64,000 nt of DNA from Burhinus oedicnemus (Eukaryota > Chordata > Aves > Charadriiformes > Burhinidae). Location: contig VFFE01007789.1 of NCBI GenBank assembly GCA_008921705.1, forward strand, positions 1,536,195 to 1,600,194, read 5' to 3'. Positions 25,507 to 36,539 of this stretch are shown in pieces. The number at the start of each line of letters is the position of its first letter. Position 1 is the stretch's first letter. The notes under the pieces were generated by a model. That model was not told where the DNA came from. It saw nothing but the letters and a program-made list of their open reading frames with translations, and ran no database searches. The position numbers were made by a program, and so were the translations under genes.

Positions 25507-28250
25507 CTAGAGCAGGTTGCACAGGACAGCATCCAGGCAGGTTTTGAATGTCTCCAGAGTCAGAGACTCCACCACCTCTCTGGGCAGCCTGTTCCAGTGC
25601 TCTGACACCCTCAAAGCACAGAAGTTCCTCCTCATGTTTAGATGGAACTTCCTACGTTCCAGTTTGTGCCCATTACCTCTTGTCCTATCACCAGGTACCA
25701 CTCCAAAAAGACTGGTCCCATCTTCCTGGCACCTTCCCTTTAAGTGCATTGATGAGATCCCCCCTCAGCCTTCTCTTCTCCAGACTAAACAGACCCAAGT
25801 CCCTCAGCCTTTCCTCATAAGAAAGATCTTCCAGCCCCCTAATCGTCTTTGTAGCCCTCTGCTGTACCCTCTCCAGCAGTTTCCTGTCCTTCTTGAACCA
25901 GGGAGCCCAGAACTGGACACAGGACTCCAGGTGCGGCCTCACCAGGGCAGAGTAGAGGGGGAGGATAACCTCCCTTGACTTTCTTGCCACACTTCTCTTG
26001 ATGCACCCCAGGATGCCATTGGCCTTCTTGGCCACAAGGGCACATTGCTGGCTCATGCTCATCCTGTTGTCCACCAGGACTCCCAGGTCCCTTTCCACAG
26101 AGCTGCTTTCTAGCTGGTCAGCCCCTAACCTGTCCTGGTGCATGGGGTTATTCCTCCCCAAGTGCAATACCTTACACTTGCCCTTGTTGAACTTCATGAG
26201 GTTCCTCTCCACCCAACTCTCCAGCCTGTCCAGGTCATGCTGAATGGCAGCACAGCCTTCCGGTGTGTCAGCCACCTCTCCCAGTTTGGTGTCATCAGCA
26301 AACTTGCTGATGCTACCCTCTATCCCTTCATCCAGGTCATTGATGAATATGTTGAACAGGACTGGACCCAGGACTGACCCCTGGGCAACACCACTTGGCA
26401 CAGACCTCCAACTAGACTCTGTGCCACTAACCACAACCCTCTGAGCTCTATCTGCCAGCCAGTTTTCAATCCACTCCACTGTCCATTCATCCAACCCACA
26501 CTTCCTAAGTTTGCCTATGAGGATGCTGTGGTAGACATTGTCAAAAGTCTTGCTGAAGACAATATCCACTGCCCTCTCCTCATCTATCCGTCCAGTCACG
26601 CCATCGTAGAAGGCTATCAGATTAGTCAGACATGACTTCCCCTTGGTGAATCCATGTTGGCTACTTCTGATCACCTTCTTTCCTCCAGATGCTTGGAGAT
26701 GATGCCCAGAATGAGCTGTTCCATCATCTTTCCAGGGAGGGAAGTGAGGCTGACTGGCCTGTAGTTTCCCAGGTCTTCCTTCTTGCCCTTCTTGAAGACT
26801 GGAATGACACTGACTTTCCTCCAGTCTTCAGGCACCTCACCTGTTCTCCAGAACCTGTCAAAGATGATGGAGAGTGGACCAGCAATGACTTCTGCCAGCT
26901 CCCTCAGCACTTGCGGGTGCATCCCATCAGTAACTGTGGACTTGTGGATGTCCAGTTTACTTAACTGATCTCTAACTTGATCCTCCTCAACCAAGGGAAG
27001 TCCTCCTTCCTCCAGACTTTCTCTGTTACCTGTCAAGTCTGGGACTCCTGAGGGCTGGCCTGAACAGTAAAGACTGAAGCAAAGGCGGCATTCAGTAGTT
27101 CCACCTTCTCTGCATCATCTGTCACCATGGCCCCTGTCTCATTCAATGGTGGGCCCACATTTTCTCTAGTTTTCCTTTTGCCTCCAATGTACTTGAAGAA
27201 ACCCTTCCTGTTGACCTTGACATGCCTTGCCAAATTTAATTCCAAGGAGGCCTTGGCTTTCCTTGTTTCATCCCTGCAGACTCTGGCAGCATTCTTGTAA
27301 TCTTCCCAAGCCGTCAGTCCCTTCTTCCACTTACTGTAAACTTCCTTCTTCCACTTGAGCTTTTTCAGAAGTTCCCTGCTCAACCATGCAGGTCTCCTGC
27401 TTCCCTTGCCTGATTTCTTGCTCTTAGGGATGTACCGATCCTGAGCTTGGAGGAAGGGATACTCAAATATCAACCAGCTCTCTTGAGCACCCCTAACCTC
27501 TAGAGCCCTAACCCATGGGATTTCTCCAAGCAGTTTCTTGAAGAGATCGAAGTTAGCCCTCCTGAAGTCCAAGGTTGCAACCCTACTTGTCGTTTTGTGC
27601 CTACTGCACATAATCCTGAACTCGATCTTCTCATGATCACTATAGCCGAGGCTGCCCCCAACCTTAATGTCCTCCACCAGTTCCTCTTTGTTGGTCAGTA
27701 CTAGGTCCAGTAGTACACCTCTCCTTGTCAGCTCCTGTACTACCTGAGTCAAAAGTTGTCATCAAGACACTGGAGGAACCTCCTGGACTGTACATGCCTA
27801 GCTGTGTAGCCTTCCTAGCAGATATCAGGGTGATTGAAGTCCCCCATGAGAACCAAGGCCTGTGATTGTGAGGCGGCTCTCAGCTGTCTGTAGAAGGCCT
27901 CATCAACTTCTGCATCCTGATCAGGTGGCCTGTAATAAACCCCCACAACAGTGTCCCTCATGCTAGCTTGCCCCTTAATCCTCACCCACAAGCTCTTGAC
28001 TCACTCTTCATCCGCCCCCAGGGACAGCTCAATGCATTCCAGTTGCTCTCTCACATAAAGAGCAACTCCACCACCTTGCCGTGCTGGCCTGTCTTTCCTA
28101 AAGAGGACATAGCCATCCATAACAGCGTTCCAGTCATGTGAGCTATCCCACCATGTCTCAGTAATTGCAATGAGATCATGGCCCTGCAACTGCACACAGA
28201 TCTCCAATTCTTCCTGTTAGTTCCCCATGCTGCTTGCATCGGTGTATAAG
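25507..28250 (-). pseudogene. CR1 ORF2 (endonuclease-reverse transcriptase), inactivated
   Basis: This is the CR1 polyprotein that nicks target DNA and reverse-transcribes the element RNA. The N-terminal exonuclease-endonuclease-phosphatase-type endonuclease shows as ITETWWD and GGGVALYVREQLECIEL (28001-28207), VGVYYRPPDQD and LVLMGDFNHPDIC (about 27830-27960), and SDHEKIEF (about 27640). A linker containing RRPAWLSRELLKKLKWKKEV follows. The RT shows as [18 protein letters not shown] and [19 protein letters not shown] (26671-27036), [40 protein letters not shown], and FADDTKLG, the catalytic motif C, at about 26280-26302. Defects: a 1-base frameshift between the two RT pieces near 26675; stop codons at about 28000, 27825 and 27752; an in-frame deletion in RT motif A at 26557/26558; and a frameshift near 25740 before the C-terminus, which ends at a stop at 25507-25509. 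Confidence 0.93.
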
Positions 28251-28407
28251 CATTTCAGAGAGGCAGATGAACGTGTAGTTTTTGCCCTTGAGGGGTGGTA
28301 GGCCTTCTGATTCTCAAAAATACTAGCACATTGCCCCACAAGTGCTGGGCTACTGTGCCTGGGCGCCTCTCCAGCGAGCTCAGTTATATCTCCATCCCCC
28401 TTCGAAT

Positions 28408-29080
28408 CTATTTTAAAGCTTTCTCAAAGAGCCCTGCTAACTCTTGCCCTAGAACCCTTTTCCCCCTGTGAGACAAGCTTTTTCCATCTGTTACCAGCAG
28501 GCCTGGTGTCCTTTAAATCAAGCCATGGTCAAAGAACCCAAAGTCCTGCTGGTAGCACCAGTCTCAGAGCCAGGCATTGATCTGCTGGCTCTTCCTGTTT
28601 AACCCCTCATCATTCCCTGCAACTGGAGGGATAGAGGAGAACATGGCCTGTGCTCCTGATCCCTTGACCAGTCGTCCCAAGGCCCTGAAATCTCTCTTCA
28701 TTGGCCTTGGACTTCTCCTCCCTACTTCATCACTGCCTACCTGAAAGACCAGAAGGGGATAATAATTTGAGGGCCATACTAGGGATGGAAGTTTCTTCTT
28801 TACATCATTAACCCAGGCCCCAGGGAGGCAGCAGACTTCCCTATACAGCGGGTCTGGTCTACATATCGGGCCTTCTGTTCCCTTCAGAAGCGAGTCACCT
28901 ATGACAATGACCCATCTTTTATTTTTTATTGAGGTGGTTTTGATGTCGGGGGTGGTCCGACAAGGCCTCAACAACACCTCCAAGCTGGAAGGACTATCAT
29001 CCTCACCCTTGTCCAGTTCCCCTCACAGAGCACTGTACCTGTTCTGCAATGACACCTGCCATTTTCAACTAGCAGCCTTG
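28408..29080 (-). pseudogene. CR1 ORF1 remnant with SGNH/esterase-like domain
   Basis: The main frame (28564-28983) reads KRWVIVIGDSLLKGTEGPIC, then LYREVCCLPGAWVNDVKKKL, VFQVGSDEVGRR and FRALGRLVKGSGAQAMFSSI, the conserved core of CR1 ORF1. GDS is the first block of SGNH/GDSL hydrolases, a domain described in CR1-type ORF1 proteins. The same reading continues to a DHG and then a DGKSLSHRG motif (28462-28488) and a stop at 28408-28410, with an internal stop in between. Upstream, QNRYSAL and GELDKGEDDSPSSLEVLLRP extend the similarity to about 29080, also interrupted by a stop. The N-terminal half of ORF1 is absent because the element is 5'-truncated. Beyond 29080 the match is lost. Confidence 0.9.
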
Positions 29081-31049
29081 TTGTGCAAGACATTGAAGAC
29101 CTCAGATAAAACACTGCTTTACCAACAAGGCTCTGGAATGGGATTTGTAACAGTTTATTGTCACTAAATGTTGCTGGCGGCAATTTAGTATGCCCTGGCC
29201 ATAATGGAAAAGTAGCATACAGAAAAAACTCAGGATCAATGCTGTCATCAATCCGTCCCGTGGGACCTCAGAGGTGGCAGAGATGATACATGAGGCTAAA
29301 TGGGCCTTTTAAAGCATCAGTTCAAACAGAAAAACATGCACAAGTTTGTTTCATAGGTGAAAGTATGACATCTAACTAAACAGGGGCCCTATAAACATAA
29401 AGAACTTAAACATGTCATCAGACTAGCGGTAACTCTGCTGCAATCCAGAAAATTAAAGTACGCCATTGAGTGCCTAGGTGAATAAAACCAAACCATCTCT
29501 GTGGGGACCAGGAGCAGATATCTAGCACTGGGGCACTGACAGCTCTGCTAGTCCGTGCTCCATCTCTCATGCTGGCCAAAGCTTACATCTGCATGGGGCT
29601 GCCAATGAACACCTTTAAGAGAATTTCACTTTTAAGCCTTACTTTTGTAGCCCATAAATCCCAAATCTGTCACACACAACAGAGAGTTAGAAGTAGCAAT
29701 AAGCCAAATTTCCTGTAAATATGCCAACTATTGTTCTTTTCTTGTACTTTTATTCTTTTAGGTTGGTACAAATTATCTGGAAAAGTGGATGACTTTATCA
29801 CACATTATTTGTTGCACATTCATCACTCAGCAATCTGCTCACTGTTGCAGTCAGTCAACCACGTGTTCACCAGTTCCAGGAAAGAAAACTCCCTTGGGTC
29901 AGCTTGTAATTCTGGCTATGAAAACTTTGCCTCCAGATCCCATTCTCTCCTAAAAGCTTTGGACTATATATAAGTTATGGAAGATTTCCTGAAAGGCAGG
30001 CCACAGATGAGTCCACAGATCCATCTTTCATAATATCTCATTATCTCTTCAAGCTTTTTGGATTTTGCTGCCGCTTGTCACTGACCTGTGACAGGATTCG
30101 GTCTGAAATGGGGGAGGAAAAAATGACCTGTTGTCTCACCATAGTGCTTGAGCAGGTCCAACAAGTGCCCTTGATGATCCAGTTAGCATTTGCTGTGTAT
30201 AATGTTTCTTAATCTCTGAGTGGAAAAGTGTGTGTGGGGAAGCCAGTTAGTGTATTTGTATGCATTAGTGTTGTGCAGTGTGATTTAATCACAAGTAATA
30301 CACGGGATTAATGAAATGTTATTTTTCATGACCAAAAGTAAATAAATCCTGATGTTCTGCTCTACCACAGGATAGAAGTAATGGCTGGATTGTCCATTTT
30401 ACATCTTTATAGTTTGTAATTCACATTTCTTTGCACTTTTAACAAAACAATGAACAGGAGATGAATGTGGATTTTGTCATGAACAAAACATGAACATGCA
30501 GATTTTTTCATCACTAGTGAAATCCCCTATACATAAGTGAAGTTAACTAAAGGAGATTCTGATTTAGAGGTTTTAGTGCATAGCCAAGACTTCTCTCAGC
30601 TCTAGGACAGGATTTAAACAAAACAAGAATCTAATTGGCTCTTACTGTACTAAACTACTTAGATTTTATAAACAATAATAATCACATCCCAGATGGCAGG
30701 TTTGTTTTTTGTTTTTTAAGTTAAAGAATAAAGCTGAAGTACTCAGTTTATTAGTAAAATATAGTTAAAAGAGAGTGTTTTTATAGCTATTGAATTCAAT
30801 GCATTCGCTTAAAATGTGAATTAAGTAAAGCATAAAAATGAGCATAGATGGAAAAGAAATAGATGGGATTCACTGCTTCAGAAAGTTTTGTTAAAAAGGA
30901 TCCATATATATCCTAGGCTTTCAATAGGAGTATTTTCTAGAAGGCTGTCTGCAGAGAATTGTGACCCTTAAACTCATGTTAGTGGTAGCTGGAATATATG
31001 TAGGGTTCTGGTGACGACGAGAATTTTCTGCTTATCAGGAGATGTTGCC

Positions 31050-31080
31050 CTTGGTGCCAGCAACCCCAGTTGGCACCAAG
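31050..31080. repeat. Perfect 10-bp inverted repeat with 11-base loop
   Basis: The left arm CTTGGTGCCA (31050-31059) and right arm TGGCACCAAG (31071-31080) are exact reverse complements separated by GCAACCCCAGT. The arms loosely recall NFI half-sites (TTGGC/GCCAA) but do not have the canonical spacing. Confidence 0.9.
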
Positions 31081-31605
31081 TAACTTTTCTCTCCCATCGC
31101 TAGGTCTGGCCTCCTACACATTGAGGATATGGGGTTTATTGGTTCAAATTCTTGCGCATTTTCCATAGGACCTGACCCTCTACCACGAGGCTGGAATGTT
31201 TATGGAGGAACTCCATCACGAGAAACTTCTTGGATGTTCATGCATATCTACTCATAACAAAGTTTAGTTGCCAGAAAAGTGTTTTGTATTTACTCCATTT
31301 GCCAGTTTTCTATAAAAACCAAAAGGATGTGGAATTAAATGATCTGCATTCAGTACAAGCCATTAACATATCCAAGCAATGTTGGATGTTGAAGCAGAAA
31401 ATAATAGCTTTGTTTGATAATGATGTCTTTCACAAAATAGACAGCATATTTTACTTAGCTGTGGTTGACAAAAATATTTTCTATTGTAAATATAATCAAC
31501 TTCTCATAAAAACATTTCCTTTCATCAACCTTTTCATTTTTATCAAACTTTGAGGAAAATATTTTCTTGACAGCAATGCTTTCTAGCTCTAAGTCCTCAT
31601 GTAGC

Positions 31606-31647
31606 TTAATAAAGTTAATTAAAGGTTTTAATAAAGTTTAATTAAAG
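31606..31647 (+). repeat. Tandem AT-rich near-duplication
   Basis: TTAATAAAGTTAATTAAAG (31606-31624) is repeated at 31628-31647 with one extra T, TTAATAAAGTTTAATTAAAG. It is a local slippage-type duplication. Confidence 0.85.
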
Positions 31648-32441
31648 CTACAGACTTAAGACCATGGAATCAGTATGTTCAGCAGAAGAATAAAATCCAC
31701 AGTTCCTTTTTGGTCACATAATTCTGATTTACAAAAGAGAACTAGACCTTTTAAAATCTTTTACTCACATAAGTAACATGCATGCAAACGAACAGTCCTT
31801 TTGCTTATTCTAGTCTTGACTGGAAAACCCTCAAAACTTCGAGAATATGTTTCCAAACTGACCCCTAAGCCAAAAACATTTGCCTCAATCCTCCAAATGG
31901 TGTTAATGTGCATTGTGCCAGTAATAGAGGCTTGGACTAAGCAGGAGACAAAGCTGTAAATGGCTGCAGTTCACAACATGGAATACTATAACTCAAGACA
32001 ATAAACAGTAGTCTATTTTACAAATAAGAACATATACATCTAAAAACTTTTCTGTTCCATTAACAAAGAAAGGAAATAAATTGAGCTGAAGAACTACTTT
32101 GGCTTATGAAATGAGAAAAACAAAACATAGGAGAGGAAATCAGCCTTCAAACAAAACACAATTAAAGAATAAGACACCAAGCCAGGCTGTCACTAAAGCA
32201 CTGCAGAACTCAAAAAGCTTTTTGAATTATAGGCTGGAAGTGATACGTGTGTCTTTCAAAGCACGTGCGCTGGGTCTATAAACTTGCAAGTCTGCATGTG
32301 TGCTTGAGATGGCCATGTCAGCTAAGGTTAAACAAAAGCATTCAAATTATATGTCTCATGAGTATTTTCCAGGAAGAAGTATAGTTGTGGGGGAAATAAA
32401 TAATAAATAACCCAAGCAAAACTCGACTGAGAAACAAAATG

Positions 32442-32465
32442 GAAGAAGCTCATTGAAGCTTCTTC
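32442..32465. repeat. Perfect 9-bp stem-loop, 6-base loop
   Basis: GAAGAAGCT (32442-32450) and AGCTTCTTC (32457-32465) are exact reverse complements around the loop CATTGA. It is not followed by a T-run that would suggest a Pol III terminator, and no function is apparent. Confidence 0.85.
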
Positions 32466-33205
32466 TTGATTTTTTCCTTAAAAAAAATCTAGATATAGGG
32501 CCACAAACTATAAACACACAATTTTTGATACTGTTATCTGCCTACTTTCGGTAAACAAGAGATTAAATACCAATGAAATAAGTGAATATATTTGTGGTTA
32601 GCATTCTTTGGACACATTAGAAATTGTCTACATACAATTTCGATATCTGCACTTGTGTCCAGCGTAGAGCCAAGATCTTATTTAGTCTTTCCATCAGCAA
32701 ATACAGAGATACTGCAACAATCAACCTGCAGTACAAATACTCAGATTATTTGAATATTATGAATTTGAAAATGTTTTTTTTCCTCCTTCGTTTTTTCCAA
32801 ACTAGAGCTGGTGACCCTCCCCTCAAAGCTGGCTGATCCCCATTTCAAAAGTAAGCAGAAACAGAAGCAGGTGGCATTTCACTTTGTTAGTTGAAGATAA
32901 GGGTGTTTTATTTCAGGTATTGAAGTGTAAAAATAAGAAAATGACTGACTTACCAAAAAATATGGCAAGTTTCTAAGTGCTTTACTCCTCGCACCTTCTC
33001 TCTGAACCCAGGACAAATGCAAACCTCACCCCACCTGCTGAGACATTTGTCCCCTCGGATACCATGTATGGCAAGGCTCATTCCCCATTTGCACACTGGG
33101 GATTATGGTACAGACTAAGTGTTTAGAGAATGCTCTAGTTCACTGGGCTCTATGGTTTTCTCTACTGAGTGTTTCTTGGTTGGTACCTTTTGTTGCTTTC
33201 CAAAT

Positions 33206-33800
33206 GGTGCATGTCAGAGCCAGAATAATTCAGGCTGGGAGGTCCCCTGGAGGCCATATATTCCCATCAAGTGCTCAGGGCACAGCGAACTTTGAAGTTA
33301 GGTCAGGCTGCTCAGGATCTTGTCTAATGCAGCACCAAATGCCTACAAGGATGGAGAGCCCACAAACTCTTTGGGCTCCCTGCTACAGTGCTTAATCACT
33401 TCTGCTGTGGATTTGTATCCAGCAGGGTTTCCCCTGCTGCAATTTGTGACTTTTATGTCTCATCCTTTTGCTTTGCACCTCTGAGGACAGTCTGGCTCTG
33501 TCCTCTCTGTAACATTCCCCCCCTGCAAGGGAGCTTAAAGCAGCAATGAGATGCTCTCTGCCTTCTGCTCTCCATGCTGAACAAACTCAGCTCCCTCAGC
33601 CTCTCCATACGTGACACAGCCCAATCCTAAACATCTTGGTGGACCTCTGATGTACTCCCCACCGTTTGTTGTCCCACTTGTCCTGGAATGCCCAAAATGG
33701 GTCACACTACTCCAGATGTGACTCCACAAGTGCCACATAGACAGGAATAATCACTTCCCTCAGCCTGCTCCAAACGTTGCCTGTTTATTTTAGGGCTCCT
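33206..33800 (-). mobile_element. Old, eroded CR1 fragment, minus strand
   Basis: The plus strand shows a diverged complement of the CR1 3' region: CAGGCTGGGAGGTCCCCTGG, then AGGCTGCTCAGGATCTTGTC, CAAGGATGGAGAGCCCACAA and CTCATCCTTTTGCTTTGCAC. Further on come GCTGAACAAACTCAGCTCCC, CATCTTGGTGGACCTCTGAT and CACTACTCCAGATGTGACTC, which correspond to the ORF2 C-terminal region. Similarity weakens after about 33760. The terminal 8-mer repeat is no longer clear. The many small deletions and substitutions suggest this is the oldest CR1 in the window. No open frame survives. Confidence 0.85.
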
Positions 33801-36539
33801 TGAGGATTTGGGAGTGAGCCTGGGCCACTGTCCAGCTTCTGTGCTCTCAGCCTTTCTTTCGGACTGCCTTTCAGCATTTTGAAAAATGCAGCTTATCTCT
33901 ATCTGCCTCCTGCCTTGGGGTTCCTGCAGACTTTTTTCTTCCTCCAGCCTGACCTCTAGGCCTGTCCTTTCTAGAGTCACTCCCCAGCTACACTTTAGCT
34001 TTCATCTGTCTGACAGGGTCCCAGCCCCATCACATACTTCATAGTCATGCTGTGTAGTCCAGAAACTGTAAAGTACTGATGTGCTTGCTTTATGGCCACA
34101 CAGCACATCTTTCTACTAAAGCATGGAAGAACTTGGTTAAAAATCGAGACGTAATCCAGAGGTTTCCAGTACAAAGAGACTGTTCGTCAACAGCTAGCAC
34201 AGCTCCCCTGCGTTAGGAACAGGAAACGTTGTGGTAAATCAAATATTGCCATATGAAAGACTTTTGTAAGATCTTAATTTTTAAGACCTTGGACAGTCAC
34301 CAAGTTGCTATATTCATCCTGGCAGCAAACCACAGAAATTCCCTTAGTCTGGTACATCTGTTTTCTTGTCAATATGGAGGACCTTAGGAAAGACTGACAG
34401 AAAATATGTACTGTGCTCATATGTGGTGATGTTGCTTCAGAAAAGTCTTGCAACAGAAACAGATTAAATGAATTCATATATTACTCTGCACAAAGTACAT
34501 CTCAGTTGTCTAGTAACTGCAGAAAAATACAGTCTTTTTGTTATGCATCCTTGCTATTTACACTGAGATCTGAAGAAAACTTTCCCTGCTCCACCAGAAA
34601 GGCATGTTTCTATTACCTAACACATGCTTCTCCTAAATGCAGAAGCACAGCTATGCAAGATAACTGTAGTTTTCTTGTTAACATTAATGTAACGAAAGCA
34701 ATACCTATATATTTACCCCTGGGCTATGGACAGAAAGGCTAGTCCAGTACCTGGTGCAACTTCATTTTGTCCTGCATGGAGTGGACATGTTAATCATCGT
34801 TATACGGCTTTCCTTTACCATGTTTTACAGTTATTTTGATACAATGCTGGCACTGTAAAGTGCTGCTGATGGTATCTTAAGCCACCAGAGTTTTGGTTTG
34901 TTTAGAAAAGAGGCATGCTTATTTATATCTATGCTGTTGGGGTAAACTCTTGTGCAAACAATCATGCTGGCTTCCTTCAAATAACTAGCTATATTAAAGC
35001 TACTTTTGTCTACCAACTGTATCCGATACCTGTGCTCTAGTTCGTAAACTGTGAATATTCTCCTTTGTACTACCTGCTTTCATGCTGTGTAGAAACATAG
35101 ATGTTCACATTTTTTTAAAACACTCTTTGCTCACAGACATGCGTGGGCCATCGTATGAGTCTATACAAATTAGAGACGCACAGGCTTGAGGCAGAAGTGT
35201 TCATACTCAGGTATTTGAGAACTGCCTCCTTTCTTCACGTTTTGCCTGTTGTTTTCTAAAAGCAGCCAGTGAGCGAGAGGGACCCAGGCAATTTAGTTCT
35301 CAGTAATTAAGCCCCAAGAGGTCACACGACTCACGCCCTCCGCTTTCCTGCAGATGATTTCCATCAGCAGCGGCAGGGATCTGCCTTTAGGAAGGCTCCC
35401 AAACAGATGCTCTGCAAAGACTGTTTCTGCTTCTCCGTCACATCGTTGCCTGGAAGGGTGCTTTGGGCTACACAAGCCTAAAAGGAAAAAAGGGGGCAGG
35501 GGACAGGGAGCGAGGAGACTATATCAAAGCCCCAGTAAACTACTTCTTTAAATTAACGATTAGCAGATTTTACACGGAAGGGAGAGGAAATCACAGGTTG
35601 GCTTGGAAGGACTGTCAGGCTGCTGGTTAGAATCAAAACTCCGGGGATATGAAAACTGTCATGAGAAAACTGGGGAATAATGAAAGATTTCTTCATTGCA
35701 TTAGTCAGAGTCGGAATGCCTGTGCTGCAGATTTTACTGTCGTTAATGCCAGGTTTGGTTTTGGCTCAGTTGGAAACAATCTCCACTCATTACATATTTG
35801 AGGCGTGATTATATACATATCAAAATGTTTTTTAAATGTTTTTTTGTTTGACCCTTGCTATAAAATGAAATGATAAAACGTCAGAACTGTACCTCAAGTT
35901 GCATGCTTTGCAGCAAGCTGAACAACACAAACGCATGGATTAGTACAAGCTGAAGTTGCTCCTAGAAAAGCTCATATTTCTATTTTATTTAAGTTAGACT
36001 TCTTGCTTTGTTTGAACTTGCAACATTTACAAAGGAAGCATTTTCTAACAGTTTTATAATGAGAATAGGATGCTTCAGTAATGGAATAAATAAATCTAAT
36101 GCTGAAAACACACATAATGTGAATTACCTTGCAATTCTGTATTTTATTTAACATTACACTATAGGCTAAGATTGCTAATTAAGCTCCAGCAGTAGTAACA
36201 CTTTTTAAAAACGCGCTACATAATATAAACACCTATTGAAAGTAACTAATAATGTCAATATGACACTGGCTTTTGTTTCCATCTCTTAATCTTAATTTTT
36301 CCCCTATTTTAAGTAAGATCTGCAACTTAAATGGTGCAATAGTGAAGATTGCCAACACAAGTTTTTGTATTAAGCAAGACCATTTCACTCAGTTTTTTCC
36401 CTCCGATAAGTTTTACTAGATTATATTTTTATCTTATAATTGATTGCTTTAGCTTTAACCATCAGAAAACCATCAGGAAGCAGAAACTGCCGCATCTAAA
36501 TATAAGGCCATAAAGTAAATAGAAAAAGTGTAATTAATA
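33801..36539. other. Unannotated interval with local CpG enrichment near 35.2-35.6 kb
   Basis: No gene is recognised. Between about 35140 and 35600 CpG dinucleotides are more frequent than in the surrounding DNA, and a pyrimidine-rich splice-acceptor-like sequence (CGCTTTCCTGCAG) ends at 35353 just before an ATG-started frame of 65 codons (35354-35551). This may be chance, a lncRNA exon or a regulatory site. Confidence 0.4.

Larger units (their letters stand above)
25427..29100 (-). mobile_element. Large CR1 retrotransposon with remnants of ORF1 and ORF2
   Basis: About 3.7 kb of CR1 in minus orientation; complete CR1 elements are about 4.5 kb. The 3' end is at 25427, where the terminal GATTCTGT 8-mer is repeated (complement CACAGAATCACAGAATCACA). 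Moving 5' on the minus strand come the 3' UTR, ORF2 (25507 to about 28250), a short spacer and ORF1 (28408 to about 29080). The 5' end breaks off inside ORF1, so the promoter/5' UTR and the ORF1 N-terminus are missing. It is the most complete transposon in the window. Several frameshifts and stops (near 25740, 26675, 27030, 27755, 27825 and 28000) show it is dead. No target-site duplication was identified. Confidence 0.97.
29101..33205. other. Unannotated AT-rich interval with small hairpins
   Basis: No gene or transposon is recognised. It contains a perfect 10-bp stem-loop at 31050-31080, an AT-rich tandem near-duplication at 31606-31647, a 14-bp palindrome at 32211-32224 (CAAAAAGCTTTTTG) and a 9-bp stem-loop at 32442-32465. 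None is tied to a known function. Confidence 0.5.

Noticed and set aside
25517..25978. 153-codon plus-strand frame
   Set aside because: It is the antisense shadow of the CR1 ORF2 C-terminus on the minus strand.
28901..29167. 88-codon plus-strand frame at the CR1 ORF1 end
   Set aside because: It is antisense to the ORF1 remnant and its flank, with no independent similarity.
35491..35515. Possible G-quadruplex (GGGGG, GGGG, GGG, then a GG)
   Set aside because: Only three runs of three or more G are close together; the fourth is short, so the strict four-run pattern is not met.
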